Shown: one piece after another, positions 18,862-27,624 of the stretch
How positions within the stretch are numbered: the stretch's first letter is position 1
Layout of the letters: each line of letters opens with the position of its first letter
DNA from: Euprymna scolopes
Taxonomy: Eukaryota > Mollusca > Cephalopoda > Sepiida > Sepiolidae
Direction of reading: 5' to 3'
DNA: 36,410 bases
Assembly (NCBI GenBank): GCA_024364805.1
Contig: CM044501.1
Coordinates: forward strand, 123,176,933 to 123,213,342
Program-made: the position numbers and the translations under genes
Notes under the pieces: model-generated
Told to the model about the DNA's origin: nothing
Databases searched by the model: none
Seen by the model: only the letters and a program-made list of their open reading frames with translations

Positions 18862-19251
18862 AGCGTTATTTCCATGGCAGGTGCTCGTCTGAACTCCAAT
18901 CTCTGGTCCCCCCTTGCGAATCTTTCACGAAAAACACCCGTCTAGCTGAATCCACTGTGAAAAATGTCCCCCACTCTTTATCTGTGCCTAAATCAAGACG
19001 TGGATTCCATGAACAAAGCTTCTTTCTTAGAACTGCACGCCTGTGGAACTCTGTTCCATCTGCCTGCTTCCCACCTGACTACAACTTGGATGTCTTCAAG
19101 TCCAATGCTAACAAATTCCTAATGAACCGCCCCCTTAAGTAAACACTTCATTAAATCTCCACACTAACGTAATGTACTTGCAATAACAATTATCCCTGAG
19201 TGGCTTCTGGGCCTTGATAAGTGGTGACCACTGTGAAAAAAAAAAAAAAAA
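18862..19251 (+). mobile_element. LINE family A, short young copy
   Basis: 5'-truncated copy of the LINE at 20259-21990. An open frame of about 93 codons (RYFHGRCSSELQSLVPP, RNTRLAEST-like segment, FHEQSFFLRTARLWNSVPSA, KFLMNRPLK) ends at TAA 19140-19142. The 3' UTR ends with GGGCCTTGATAAGTGGTGAC and an A16 tail (19236-19251). The intact frame and clean tail imply a recent insertion. It lacks RT and endonuclease. Confidence 0.87.
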
Positions 19252-19600
19252 GCTAAATATTTTGGTGGTTGGGCATGAATCATTTAAAAAAATTTTTTTT
19301 AAAATCATTACTTTATATTTGGCCCAATATAATGATAAATATGAAATCTACATTAATGAAAATATATTTACAACCAGACAATGCAGGGTGGCCTGTTAGT
19401 ATATGTATAAACATGCTGACTACACAATGAACAGACAAAAAGGACATACCTCTTACAGTTCCCAATTGTTGACTGTTTTTTACTTGTGAACGCTAACATA
19501 AAATCTTTCACACTGAAACAAACTTCTTTTTCTTTACTGTAACTTTTATTTAAGACTTCATGGTTCCATGGCTTTGCTAGATTTTAAATCTTGATTCTTT
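19252..19600. other. No gene recognised
   Basis: AT-rich; it may include the 3' flank of the gag-bearing fossil that follows on the minus strand, but nothing here is diagnostic. Confidence 0.4.
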
Positions 19601-20020
19601 GCTGGCAGTCTCTGACAAAGTGATTGGGATTTCCACACATGTAGCACTACATTCGACTGTGTATTGCTGGTCGAGGGGAGGGGGTCAAAGGTTGGTCCAC
19701 AGGTCCATGAGGAAGAACTCTGCACTGTCTGACCGTCGCTGGTTTCCCAAGTATTCGTTCACAGTTTCCCGGGGGTGCAAATGATGAGAGTTAAATACAA
19801 CAAAAGATTCCAGCGCAAAAGCCACAAGGAGGGTTTGTTTCTGCTTTAAATCCTCCCTCTGGTTACAGGTTAACTGTCGGTATACTGACAGAGCCCTGCC
19901 TCTCGGCTTTAGTGGTAGAACATGCTCGACATTGTAAACACCATACATTTCACACCAGCTCCACCTGTTCCAACCACGTGTTATCATGTGAGAATCTGTG
20001 AATCGGCCATTTGAGTTTGG
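19600..20020 (-). mobile_element. LTR retrotransposon gag fossil (Ty3/gypsy-like)
   Basis: Minus-strand translation shows WNRWSWCEMYGV, VEHVLPLKPRGRALSVYRQL and HLHPRETVNEYLGN, a pattern typical of the capsid part of gypsy-type Gag. Further along there is a CCHC zinc knuckle (19605-19646, CYMCGNPNHFVRDC). No LTRs or pol are seen next to it, so this is a fragment. It is broken at a few places and looks old but not ancient. Confidence 0.65.
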
Positions 20021-20122
20021 TTATACGTTAGTCGAGATAGCTTGTTCAGTAGGGTTTTGAATTTTTGTTGAAGCGGAATCAACCGTAGTCAAGCTTCCAC
20101 ACTATGCAAACGAATTGGTGAA

Positions 20123-20258
20123 TTTTTTCTTTTTTTTACAAAGGAGTCACCACTTTTCAAGGCCTGGAGGCCACTCGAGGATAATAGTTAATGAGTGTAC
20201 AGTAGTCAATGGGATAATAGCGTAGTAATCGTTAGTAGTGGAAATTTGGTAAATTGGA
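20123..20258 (-). mobile_element. 3' end of the outer LINE family A copy (nest layer 1)
   Basis: A reversed tail (T-rich, 20123-20137) and the family A 3' end (GGAGTCACCACTTTTCAAGG, then CCACTCGAGGATAAT), followed by 3' UTR sequence up to GGTAAATTGGA. At 20258 this copy is cut by the poly-T of the next LINE and resumes at 21991, where TTACTTAAG restores the expected end of its ORF. Confidence 0.8.
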
Positions 20259-21990
20259 TTTTTTTTTTTTTTTTTTTTTACACAGTGATCACCACTTATC
20301 AAGGCCCGGAAGCCACTCAGAGATAAGGGTTATTGCAAGTACATAAAGTTAGTGAGGAGATTTGCTGAAGTGTTTACTTAAGGGGGCGGTTCATTAGGAA
20401 TTTGTTAACATTGGACTTGAAGACATCCAAGTTGTAGTCCTGAGGGAAGCAGGCAGACGGAACAGAGTTCCACAGGCGTGCAGTTCTAAGAAAGAAGCTT
20501 TGTTCATGGAATCCGCGTTTTGATTTAGGCACAGATATAGAGTGGGGGAAATTTTTCACAGTGGATTCAGCTAGACGGGTGTTTCTCGTGAAAGATTGGC
20601 GAGGGGGGACCAGAGATTGGAGTTCAGACGAGCATCTGCCATAGAAATAACGATAAAACAAGGATAGGCTCGCAACGTCTCTTCTGTGGGAGAGAGGTTG
20701 CAGGGTAGAAAAAAGGGCATCCCCCACTAAACCACGAAGTCTATTTTGTACTCTGTCAAGGCAGGATAGGCTGTTTTTAGCTGCTCCTGCCCAGATATGG
20801 CAACAGTATTCCATCCTTGGACGTACTTGGCTTTTATATAGATAGAGAATTGCATCAGTAGTGAGATATCTTCTGGAGCGGTAGAAGGATCCCACCATCT
20901 TTCCAGCGACCTTGGCAACAGACTTGATGTACGTGTTCCATTTCAGATCAGGAGTAAAGGTTAAACCCAGAAGCTTGTCAAAACACGGAGCCTCACCCAG
21001 ACGAGAGCCATCCATCACAATTGATGCCAGCTGGGGATCAGAGCGTTGATGATGTAAGGATAGGAGTTTGGTTATGGATGCATTAAAGGTAACCAGCCAC
21101 ATCTTCCCCACTGAACCACGCGCTCGAGATCAGAGGAGAGAGAATCAGAGAGAACTTTGTCATTTACAGCCTTTGATGTGTTGCCGTAGATGGTTGTGTC
21201 ATCAGCATAGATGTCAACGAATGATTTAAGTATGTGTTTAGGGAGGTCATTGATGTAGATCAGGAAGAGAGTTGGGCCCAGGATTGACCCCTGAGGGACT
21301 CCAGCATTTATATTGAAGGCCTCCGATTTTTGTCCATCTACCACTACTCTTATGAGCCTATCGGAGAGAAATGATTTAATGATTGAGAAAACATTTCCCG
21401 TTATACCGTAGCTGGAAATCTTGTGAAGTAGACCCTTATGCCATACCTTGTCAAAGGCCTTTGATATGTCAAGAGCAATTGCCCTAGAAAGGAAGCCTTT
21501 GTCAAGAGATTCACTTATCCTGTGGGATATAACCGTCAGTACATCTGCGGTGGATCTTACAGAGCGGAAACCATATTGTGTGTCACTAAGAAGGTTATTC
21601 CTGCTGAGGTGGTTGACTATTTCTCTATTTAATATGGATTCCAGCAACTTACTCATAACACACAGGAGACTTATTGGTCTGTACTGAGAGGGAGATGACT
21701 TATCACCTGAATTCTTGAATACAGGGCAAACTGATGAGGTCTTCCAGGGAGTCGGAAAGCACTTCTTCTTAAGGCAGCGCTTAAATAGTTTCGTAAGTAT
21801 GGGAGCAAGTTCTGGTTGAAGCTTTTTTAACACTATAATTGGGATGCCATCAGGACCAGTCGCTTTACTGGAATCTAGGTTCTTTATTAGCTTGGCGACC
21901 TCATGCACGGATATTTGTATGCTACCCAGCTTGTTCTGTGTTATAGGAGGAAATATGGGGAGTTGATGGCCTTCGTCGCATAGGGTAGAA
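20259..21990 (-). mobile_element. LINE family A, longest copy, inserted into an older one (nest layer 2)
   Basis: A 1.73-kb 5'-truncated element. The tail is the 21-base T run at 20259-20279 (poly-A on the minus strand). The conserved 3' stem-loop (about 20283-20330) and a 3' UTR precede the stop codon at 20374-20376. The 5' end at 21990 lies at the start of the RT domain, so no endonuclease or ORF1 is included. Its flanks (GGTAAATTGGA before, TTACTTAAG after) are contiguous in the older copy, so the junctions are exact to a base or two; any target duplication is at most two bases. Confidence 0.88.
20374..21990 (-). pseudogene. LINE reverse transcriptase with YADD motif, one frameshift
   Basis: RT motifs in order from the 5' side: KATGPDGIP, QYRPISLL, ALDISKAFDKVWH, AGVPQGSILGP and YADDTTIYG (the catalytic pair near 21198-21209). 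The C-terminal region follows: LLGLTFTPDLKWNTYI, MEYCCHIWAGA, SCLDRVQNRL, LQPLSHRRDVASL, FHEQSFFLRTARLWNSVPSA, ending KFLMNRPLK. The protein copies element RNA into DNA at the target site. A single one-base loss in an A run near 21103 separates the RT part from the C-terminal part; otherwise both are open. This points to a young insertion. The first 55 or so codons of the open frame that extends to 22154 come from the older copy in another frame and are not part of this protein. The clade is CR1/jockey-like by RT motifs; I cannot fix it further. Confidence 0.87.
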
Positions 21991-22676
21991 TTACTTAAGG
22001 GTTCATCAAGATCTTGTTCACGTTGCCTTGAAGACTGCTGGAAAGCAGGCAAACGGGAGAGAGTTACACAGGTGTGCCATTCTAAGAAAGAAGCTTTGTT
22101 CATGGAATCTACGCACAGATAAAGAGTGGGGGAAATTATCAATAGTGGTTTCAATTAGATGAGTGTTTTTCAAGAAAGTTTGGCGAGGGGGGGGCGGTCA
22201 GAGAGTGGAGCTCAGAAGAGCACTTGCCATGAAAATAACGATAGAGCAGAGACAGGCTCGCGATGTCTCTTCTGTGGGAAAGAGGTTGCAGGGAAGAGAA
22301 AAGGGCATCCTCCAATAAACTACAAAGTCTATTTTGAACTCTGTCAAGGCAGGATAATGTCTTTCTAGCAGTTATATAAGGATAGCTATATAAGTTATCA
22401 AATTTACCAAATTTTCATTACTAATGATTACTATATTGTCCAATGTCTACTGTACACTCTTTAACCCTTATCCTTGAGTGGCCTCTTGGTCTTGATAAGT
22501 GGTGATGCCTATGTAAAAAAAAACAAACAAAAAAAGTTCCTGCCCAGATGTGGCAACAGTACTCCATCCTTGGACATACTTGGCTCTTATGTAGAGAATT
22601 GCATCAGCAGTGAGATATCTACTGGAGCGGTAGAAGGATCCCACTATTTTTCCAGCAACCTTGGTAACGGATTTGA
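21991..22676 (-). mobile_element. Outer LINE family A copy, remainder (nest layer 1)
   Basis: It resumes at 21991 with the ORF end (NVNKILMNP-like, stop from TTACTTAAG). It continues through a decayed FHEQSFF-equivalent (about 22080-22110), SLYRYFHGKCSSE-type sequence (22225-22260) and SCLDRVQNRL (22330-22355). After the insert at 22374-22534 it runs on to VAGKIVGSFYRSSRYLTADAILY up to about 22676, where it is 5'-truncated. It has several indels and stops and is clearly older than the element inside it. Confidence 0.8.
22374..22534 (+). mobile_element. LINE 3'-UTR-only insertion (nest layer 2)
   Basis: About 160 bases, opposite in strand to the host copy. They consist only of family A 3' UTR (as at 9897-10020), the stem-loop end CTTATCCTTGAGTGGCC...GATAAG, and an A-rich tail with AAAC interruptions. 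AGTT flanks both sides (22370-22373, 22535-22538) and looks like a 4-bp target duplication. Removing the insert restores WAGTARKTLSCLDR in the host copy. This is an extreme 5' truncation. Confidence 0.8.
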
Positions 22677-22825
22677 TCAGACATAAGCAAAATACTGCTT
22701 TTTTCGGCATGTACAATTATAATTTTTTTTTCATATTTTTTGCAATTTTTTCAGCGAATTATTATCGATTGAACACAAATCTACCAGATTATCAAAAACA
22801 AAAGGCAAAAAAATAAATATTTAGA

Positions 22826-23438
22826 AAGGGGTGTTCAGTTTTTAATTACAAAGTTCAAGTAAATCGATCCCCCATAATAGAAACACTTGACAAGAAAACA
22901 GAATTTGTTGTTTAAAAAAAAATTTTTTTTTAAAATTGAATTGGGAGATACAAAAACAAAACTCGTACTTGGATGTCAAAATATGACAGTAGATATTTTC
23001 AAAATTTCATTTTTTTTTGGGGGGGGGGGATTGCCATTTTATTAGGGAAAGGGATTCATATCTACCTTTTTTCTCTCATTTATTATTTAATTTTTTTTTT
23101 CATGAGAGAGAGAGGAGTGGCTGTCTCAAAAATTAAATTACAAATGAGAGAAGAAAAAGCCTCCCGCCCCCTAAAAAAAGGAGAGAAATAAAAATGACCC
23201 TCACCCCACATTTAGAAAAAAACCTTTCCTTATGCAGATAGTACTCTTCAATAGCGCCCCCCCCCCAAAAAAAAAACAACACCCGCTCTTTTCAAAAATA
23301 ATAAATTTTCTAGGAAATTAAAAAATAAAAACTCTCTCACATGACAATAAGAAATAAAATTTGTTTTCTCGTTGAGTGTTTCAAATATGGGGATCGATTT
23401 ACTAGAACGTTGTAATTTAAAACTGAGCACCCCTATCA
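22826..23438. repeat. Foldback element of about 610 bp with G/C homopolymer arms
   Basis: The outer arms (22826-22910 and about 23355-23438) are inverted repeats at roughly 85% identity: GGGGTGTTCAGTTTTTAATT against the reverse of AATTTAAAACTGAGCACCCC, with AAATCGATCCCC inside both. Further in, T9-G11 (about 23010-23029) faces C10-A10 (23257-23276), so the arms extend inward. There is no transposase; it is probably a non-autonomous foldback or MITE-type element. Family and target duplication are not resolved. Confidence 0.7.
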
Positions 23439-24289
23439 AACAAATTATAAGGTGTGTGCACATTATTCACAACTGCCGTTTTTTTCTTCTTTTTTATTTT
23501 CTCGGTTAGTATTTTAGTTGCTGTTTTGCTCCACTTTTCAAACTTTGAGTAGTGGTGACAAAACAGCAACACCTTCTTTTCAGCAACAGTTCATGGCTTT
23601 TAATGTTATGAAATAGTTAGAACAGAATAAATTATCTTATATCGATCTACCTATCGAATTGGAGAGATGAGAGATCGATATGATGATGTTTTCATAAAAC
23701 CTGTCAAAATATAACTAAGCTAGATCATAGACAAGTTTACCAGAAAGTTTGGTCAGTTGATCAGATCTACGTGTAAGTTACGTGATCAGGTTAGCTGAAG
23801 ATCAGGGGAGTTGGAACTTGGAATTGAAGCAGAGCAGTTGGGCTTTACAGTTATCTCTCCTCCCCTCTTGGGAGGGAGTAACGTCTCTCTCACTGTAGAC
23901 TGTTAAGACCACAAGCAAAGAAACTCACTTTCCATTTTCATCTGTGCGATATTCTGGAAAGTGAAATAAAAACTAATATGAAAACCAATCATCGCCTTGG
24001 AGTCAATGTGTTTTGTCGAAAAGGTTCCAGCCCCCTCCAAGAACAAGATGAAGTCAGGATGGACCAGGTTCAGTGAGCAGAGAAGATAAAGGTATGTCGA
24101 AGATACACATATAACCCACACATGCACGCATATGAATATTAGATGATTACAAAACATAAAACGGGTTCAGAAAGTGAAGAACCACTAATAGACGTTTAGT
24201 AACACATTTAAGACACGTCACCAACAAACACGAAACGTATACACCCGTTTACATGGCTGCTGTTCATGTTAGATAATGTAACATTAAGC
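23439..24289. other. No gene recognised; one 54-bp hairpin
   Basis: GTTGCTGTTTTG (23517-23528) and CAAAACAGCAAC (23559-23570) are perfect 12-bp inverted arms, extended inward by partial CTCCAC/GTGGTG pairing. CTCCCCTCTTGGGAGGGAG near 23860 is another small hairpin. The rest has no open frame of note. Confidence 0.5.
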
Positions 24290-24975
24290 TTCTTAATTTC
24301 CGATTTTTAGCTGCTGAAACTGCTTGAGTTAGGGGACCAGGACCTCTAATATCAAGTCCTGGTGGCTGACCCATGTTAGCCTCTGTCATGGCCATTGTGT
24401 CACTTTCAGAAGAAACAAGGTCTAAACCATTACTCTCTTCTTCCTGCTTGGTGTATAAACGGATTAAAGGCCCTTTTTTTTATCCTGGATGCTGCATTAA
24501 TTTTTTCTTAGAAATTTCTCATTGCTCACAACTTCTTATTTGGTATTAGAAGTTGCCCTCTATTAATATATGGGTGTCCCCATTTGCAAATTGAGGAACA
24601 TGCTGGATGGCTTGAGGAGAGAGCACACCATGTTTTATTTGAATATTTGGTCAGGGTTTATTTCTGATTAGAAGTATCCTCATGTTAGTGCTATGACAAA
24701 TTCTTTCATCGAAGACACCCAAGGATGGTGTCTCGTAGGCATTCAGTTTCTCAACTTTGTTTTTTTTTTTTATTCTCATAAAATCTTGCCACTTCATGTT
24801 CTTTTCCGTTAGTCACACCTCTTGAATCTTTCTCTTCCGGTTTGAACATGTCGGTAGTAGAGAAAGCACACCTTCTGTTTCTTGGAGGTAAGATTATTTG
24901 TTGTATTAATACTATACACGTGGGAATATTAAAGTTAGTGATGTAAGACACATTTAGTTGATCTTTCAACTCGTC
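24290..24975 (-). pseudogene. Decayed coding-like region, family not recognised
   Basis: The minus strand reads as protein-like sequence in more than one frame: PPRNRRCAFSTTDMF and GKEHEVARFYENK (24760-24910), then QAIQHVPQFANGDTHILIEG (about 24560-24620), then LYTKQEEESNGLDLVSSESD and MGQPPGLDIRGPGPL (24320-24455). Frame changes fall at A/T runs near 24475 and 24760, and there are several stops. The composition (acidic, Ser/Gly/Pro-rich) looks like true former coding sequence rather than chance. Whether it is a dead host gene, a retrocopy or a transposon protein I cannot say. Confidence 0.4.
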
Positions 24976-25330
24976 ACCACGAACCTACTTCTTCCTTTCA
25001 GGGCGATAACTCTCCTTTCTTCAGTTCAAGGGAAATAACTCTATTATTTTCTAGATGGTACATAATAAACTCTTCATTACATTTTACATGCATGCGTATT
25101 CAAATGGTCCTTTTAGTTGTTAATCATTTCCATATCTTTTTCACGCTTAAAATTGATTTCTTGTTATGCAAATGTTTTCACATTTCCTTTCATATTTACT
25201 ATTTATTTTATTTCTGTATCAATCTGTTAACTTGGGGATTTCCATTCAGGGTCTATTTGGAACCGTGGAAATCTATTGAAGCTTTAGGTGGCCTTTGGAA
25301 AAACGCTTCTATTTATTTTATTTAGTTTAC
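24976..25330. other. No gene recognised
   Basis: A 77-codon plus frame at 25092-25325 is rich in Phe/Leu/Ile as expected from AT-rich DNA and shows no domain. Confidence 0.45.
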
Positions 25331-25481
25331 TTAGGATGTGTGTGTGTTTATTATATGTTCAAATTATCAAATTTTTTTACTTAGGATGTGTGTGTGTTTA
25401 TTATATGTTCAAATTATCAAATTTTTTTACTTAGGATGTGTGTGTGTTTATTATATGTTCAAATTATCAAAATTTTTTTTT
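25331..25481 (+). repeat. 50-bp tandem repeat, three near-identical units
   Basis: Units start at 25331, 25381 and 25431: TTAGGATGTGTGTGTGTTTA, then TTATATGTTCAAATTATCAA and a T run. The first two are identical, the third differs only at its end. Very recent expansion; likely polymorphic in length. Confidence 0.95.
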
Positions 25482-25780
25482 CTACACATATAAAATTGAT
25501 AGCATAACAGCCACAAAAATCCAAATATGGTACTTAGTTTATGATGTAAAAATATGTAAAAATGTTTTCATATTCAAACTAAAACTACCTCCCCCTCTCT
25601 CTCTCTCTCCCCTCTCTCTGGCTTTCTTCTAAACACTGGCTAGCCGGTAGTCAGTAAAAATACAAATAGACAACATATTTACAGTAAAATAAGGTTATTA
25701 AAAAACGAATTATCTAGTTTGCTCGTTTACTAGGGTCTGTCCCCTTTTACATGGCATATGAATGTAAGACCTGACCACTA
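25482..25780. other. AT-rich stretch with a CT tract
   Basis: A (CT)n run lies at about 25591-25620. Nothing else is recognised. Confidence 0.5.
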
Positions 25781-26215
25781 TGCAGAGAGGATCTTCATAA
25801 ACTTGAAGTCTTTGATCACTACTGCTTCCACGTTCGTTTCTCCAACCGGATCCTTAACTTGACCATACGCACTAGATGTAACATCCTTGGCCTGGAGGAA
25901 ACTCTGTTGAAAAGGGGACTCCAGTAGTTCGGTCATGTACTGCACCGGCCAGAGGATGAATTCATCCATCAATTGGTGGCGCCCATTGCACCCACCGGTT
26001 GGAGGAAGCACTAAGGTGACTAACTTAAGACTTGGCTTGTGACAGTAAAAGCAGATATGGAGATCATGTCCAGTCCTTGCGTTTTTTGTGTCCGTCGCTG
26101 GAACCGTGAATGGCTAGATCATACTATCGACTCTGCTGCCGACCAACAGGGGTGGATGGCATTGATGTGAGATGTGGTTAACACCATTGGGGTCGGCTCA
26201 ATTCCTCCTGGGTGA
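25781..26215 (+). pseudogene. C-terminal tail of a different LINE (RTE-like endonuclease-RT type)
   Basis: One frame of 145 codons with only about five in-frame stops reads CREDLHKLEVFDHYC, NRILNLTIRTRCN, FGHVLHRPEDEF, GWRKH and RRWNREWLDHTIDSAADQQG, and is closed by TGA at 26213-26215. The sequence of motifs (E-DLxKLE-FDH, GHVLRMP-type block, TGWRKRRG-type block, W near the end with AADRxxW) is typical of the C-terminus of non-LTR elements annotated as endonuclease-reverse transcriptase. It is clearly not LINE family A or B. No RT core is present. Confidence 0.65.
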
Positions 26216-26603
26216 ATGCCACTACAGGTACAGGTAGGTAACATTTGTTGTATGAATACAGATGCACAAAAATCAAACCCAAAAATGCAATTCTTTCCAG
26301 AATTAAAGACATTCACATTATCTAGAAAAGATCAATTTGTGTTAAACGATACATCAACGTTGTAACCTTTTGTGCCATGATGATGTTTTATGCAATGCCA
26401 CTAGGCGCAGATGAAACATGAACAAATTCCGCGGAATCTTTCAGGTTGTTTTCTTATGGCTGGAAATACCTGATGTTTCGCCAATGCTATCAAGGCTATT
26501 TTTTATCATGATACCATCACTAGATGGGTTGCCTACCACGGCTTAAGAGATTTTCGTCTACCCTCGAGAGAAGGATAAACCTGGTATTTTACCTTGTGGT
26601 ACA
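26216..26603. other. No gene recognised
   Basis: Moderate-GC sequence lying left of the minus-strand 5S-like segment. It may be the body or tail of the same repeat, since in a 5S-headed SINE the tail would lie here. Confidence 0.35.
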
Positions 26604-26690
26604 TACAGCGCCTCACCTTCCCAAATGGTCACCCATCTGGTACTGGCCAGGCTCAACATTGCTTAACTTCTTATGTTCATCATGTGCCAA
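26604..26690 (-). repeat. 5S rRNA-derived segment (SINE3-type head or pseudogene)
   Basis: On the plus strand TACAGCGCC, TCCCA, TGGTCACCCATC, TACTGGCCAGGC and TGCTTAACTTC align in order with the reverse complement of eukaryotic 5S rRNA (TACAGCACC, TCCCA, CGGTCTCCCATC, TACTAACCAGGC, TGCTTAGCTTC). The internal promoter region is included. The 5' third of the 5S gene is hardly recognisable. It is a diverged copy, not a working 5S gene. Confidence 0.65.
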
Positions 26691-26714
26691 AATATAGACA
26701 TTATAAATTGCCTG

Positions 26715-26875
26715 TGTAGACATTGGAAATACGGGCATCAAGATTTCACACGATACGCATTGATATAATTGGACCACTACCATCAGCAAAATGCTTGAAC
26801 GATCCTTATATCAGTCCATATTGGTATATTGTAACATGTACAGATCGAGCCAGTCTCTGGATAGATTCACAATAA
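26715..26875 (+). mobile_element. LTR retrotransposon integrase fossil
   Basis: A short stretch reads RFHTIRIDIIGPLPSAK and YWYIVTCTDRASLWI, the start of a Ty3/gypsy-type integrase catalytic core. It is a fragment, truncated on both sides, lying between two 5S-like segments of opposite orientation. No LTRs could be assigned. Confidence 0.65.
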
Positions 26876-26934
26876 AAATATTGGAACATTTGCGGATTCT
26901 CATTCAATCCAAGGCAACGTCTGTTCTCACTGCT

Positions 26935-27036
26935 AGTACTGTATAATCATGTTCTTACTAGATTACCAAAATTAAGCAAAGTTGAGCCTAGCTAATGCTA
27001 TATGGATGACTATTTTAGATTACTAGGCGCTGTATG
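26935..27036 (+). repeat. 5S rRNA-derived segment, plus orientation
   Basis: GATTACCAAAATTAAGCAAA, TTGAGCCTAGCTAATGCTAT, ATGGATGAC and TACTAGGCGCTGTA align in order with 5S rRNA (GATCTCGGAAGCTAAGCAGG, GGGCCTGGTTAGTACTTGGATGGGAGACC, in part, and TACCGGGTGCTGTA). It is more diverged than the minus-strand copy at 26604 and lies about 245 bases from it in mirror orientation. Confidence 0.55.
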
Positions 27037-27213
27037 TATTCAGGAAAGCAGATATCTAAATATGGGAGGACAAAACCTTAATGCAAGGTCTAGATCTGGA
27101 GAACCAACAGAGCTTGTCCGTCAGCTAGTCGAACAACTCACACTTTTATATGTTCTTGTTGATACGTTTTGATTACCGTGTTCTGTTTTATTTGTAACCC
27201 TTTAAACAGGGTT

Positions 27214-27388
27214 ATAACACTGGCGAATGAGGATCTGAAAGCACGTGCTTGCGAAAATTCGCTATAACACTGATGAACAAGTGTTCGAAAATAACTGCTC
27301 ATGGAAATTTCGTGATAACGTTGGCGAACGTGGATTTGATCTTCAACAAATCCTGTTTACTTTGCTATGACACTAGCAAACAAAGAAC
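27214..27388 (+). repeat. Imperfect 50-51-bp tandem repeat with GGCGAA words
   Basis: Units starting ATAACACTGGCGAA (27214), ATAACACTGATGAA (27264), ATAACGTTGGCGAA (27315) and ATGACACTAGCAAA (27366). The motif TAACACTGGCGA followed by GAGGAT resembles the junction between a 5' LTR and the primer binding site in gypsy-type elements, which would suit the pol fossil that follows at 27625. That reading is inference. Confidence 0.45.
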
Positions 27389-27624
27389 GAATACATCTAT
27401 AATACAGTATATAGACAATCCGAAGAAACAAATCTTTGTATTCTCACAAAAGGCTAACCACTAGATAACGTAACGAATCGTGACTAAGCCAATATTCAAA
27501 AAATATTAGGAGTAGATTATTAAAAAAATTGTTTCTTCTTTTTTGTATTTATTGTTAAGCTTACAGCAAGTTGGGAAAACGAAATTTCTTTTTTCTTTTT
27601 CGTCCTTGTTTGTCTACCACAAGC

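Noticed and set aside
21993-22154. N-terminal 55 residues of the long minus-strand RT frame
   Set aside because: They belong to the older LINE read in the wrong frame; the younger element begins at 21990.
26604-27036. Working 5S rRNA genes
   Set aside because: Both segments are diverged and incomplete at the 5' third; they are derived repeats.
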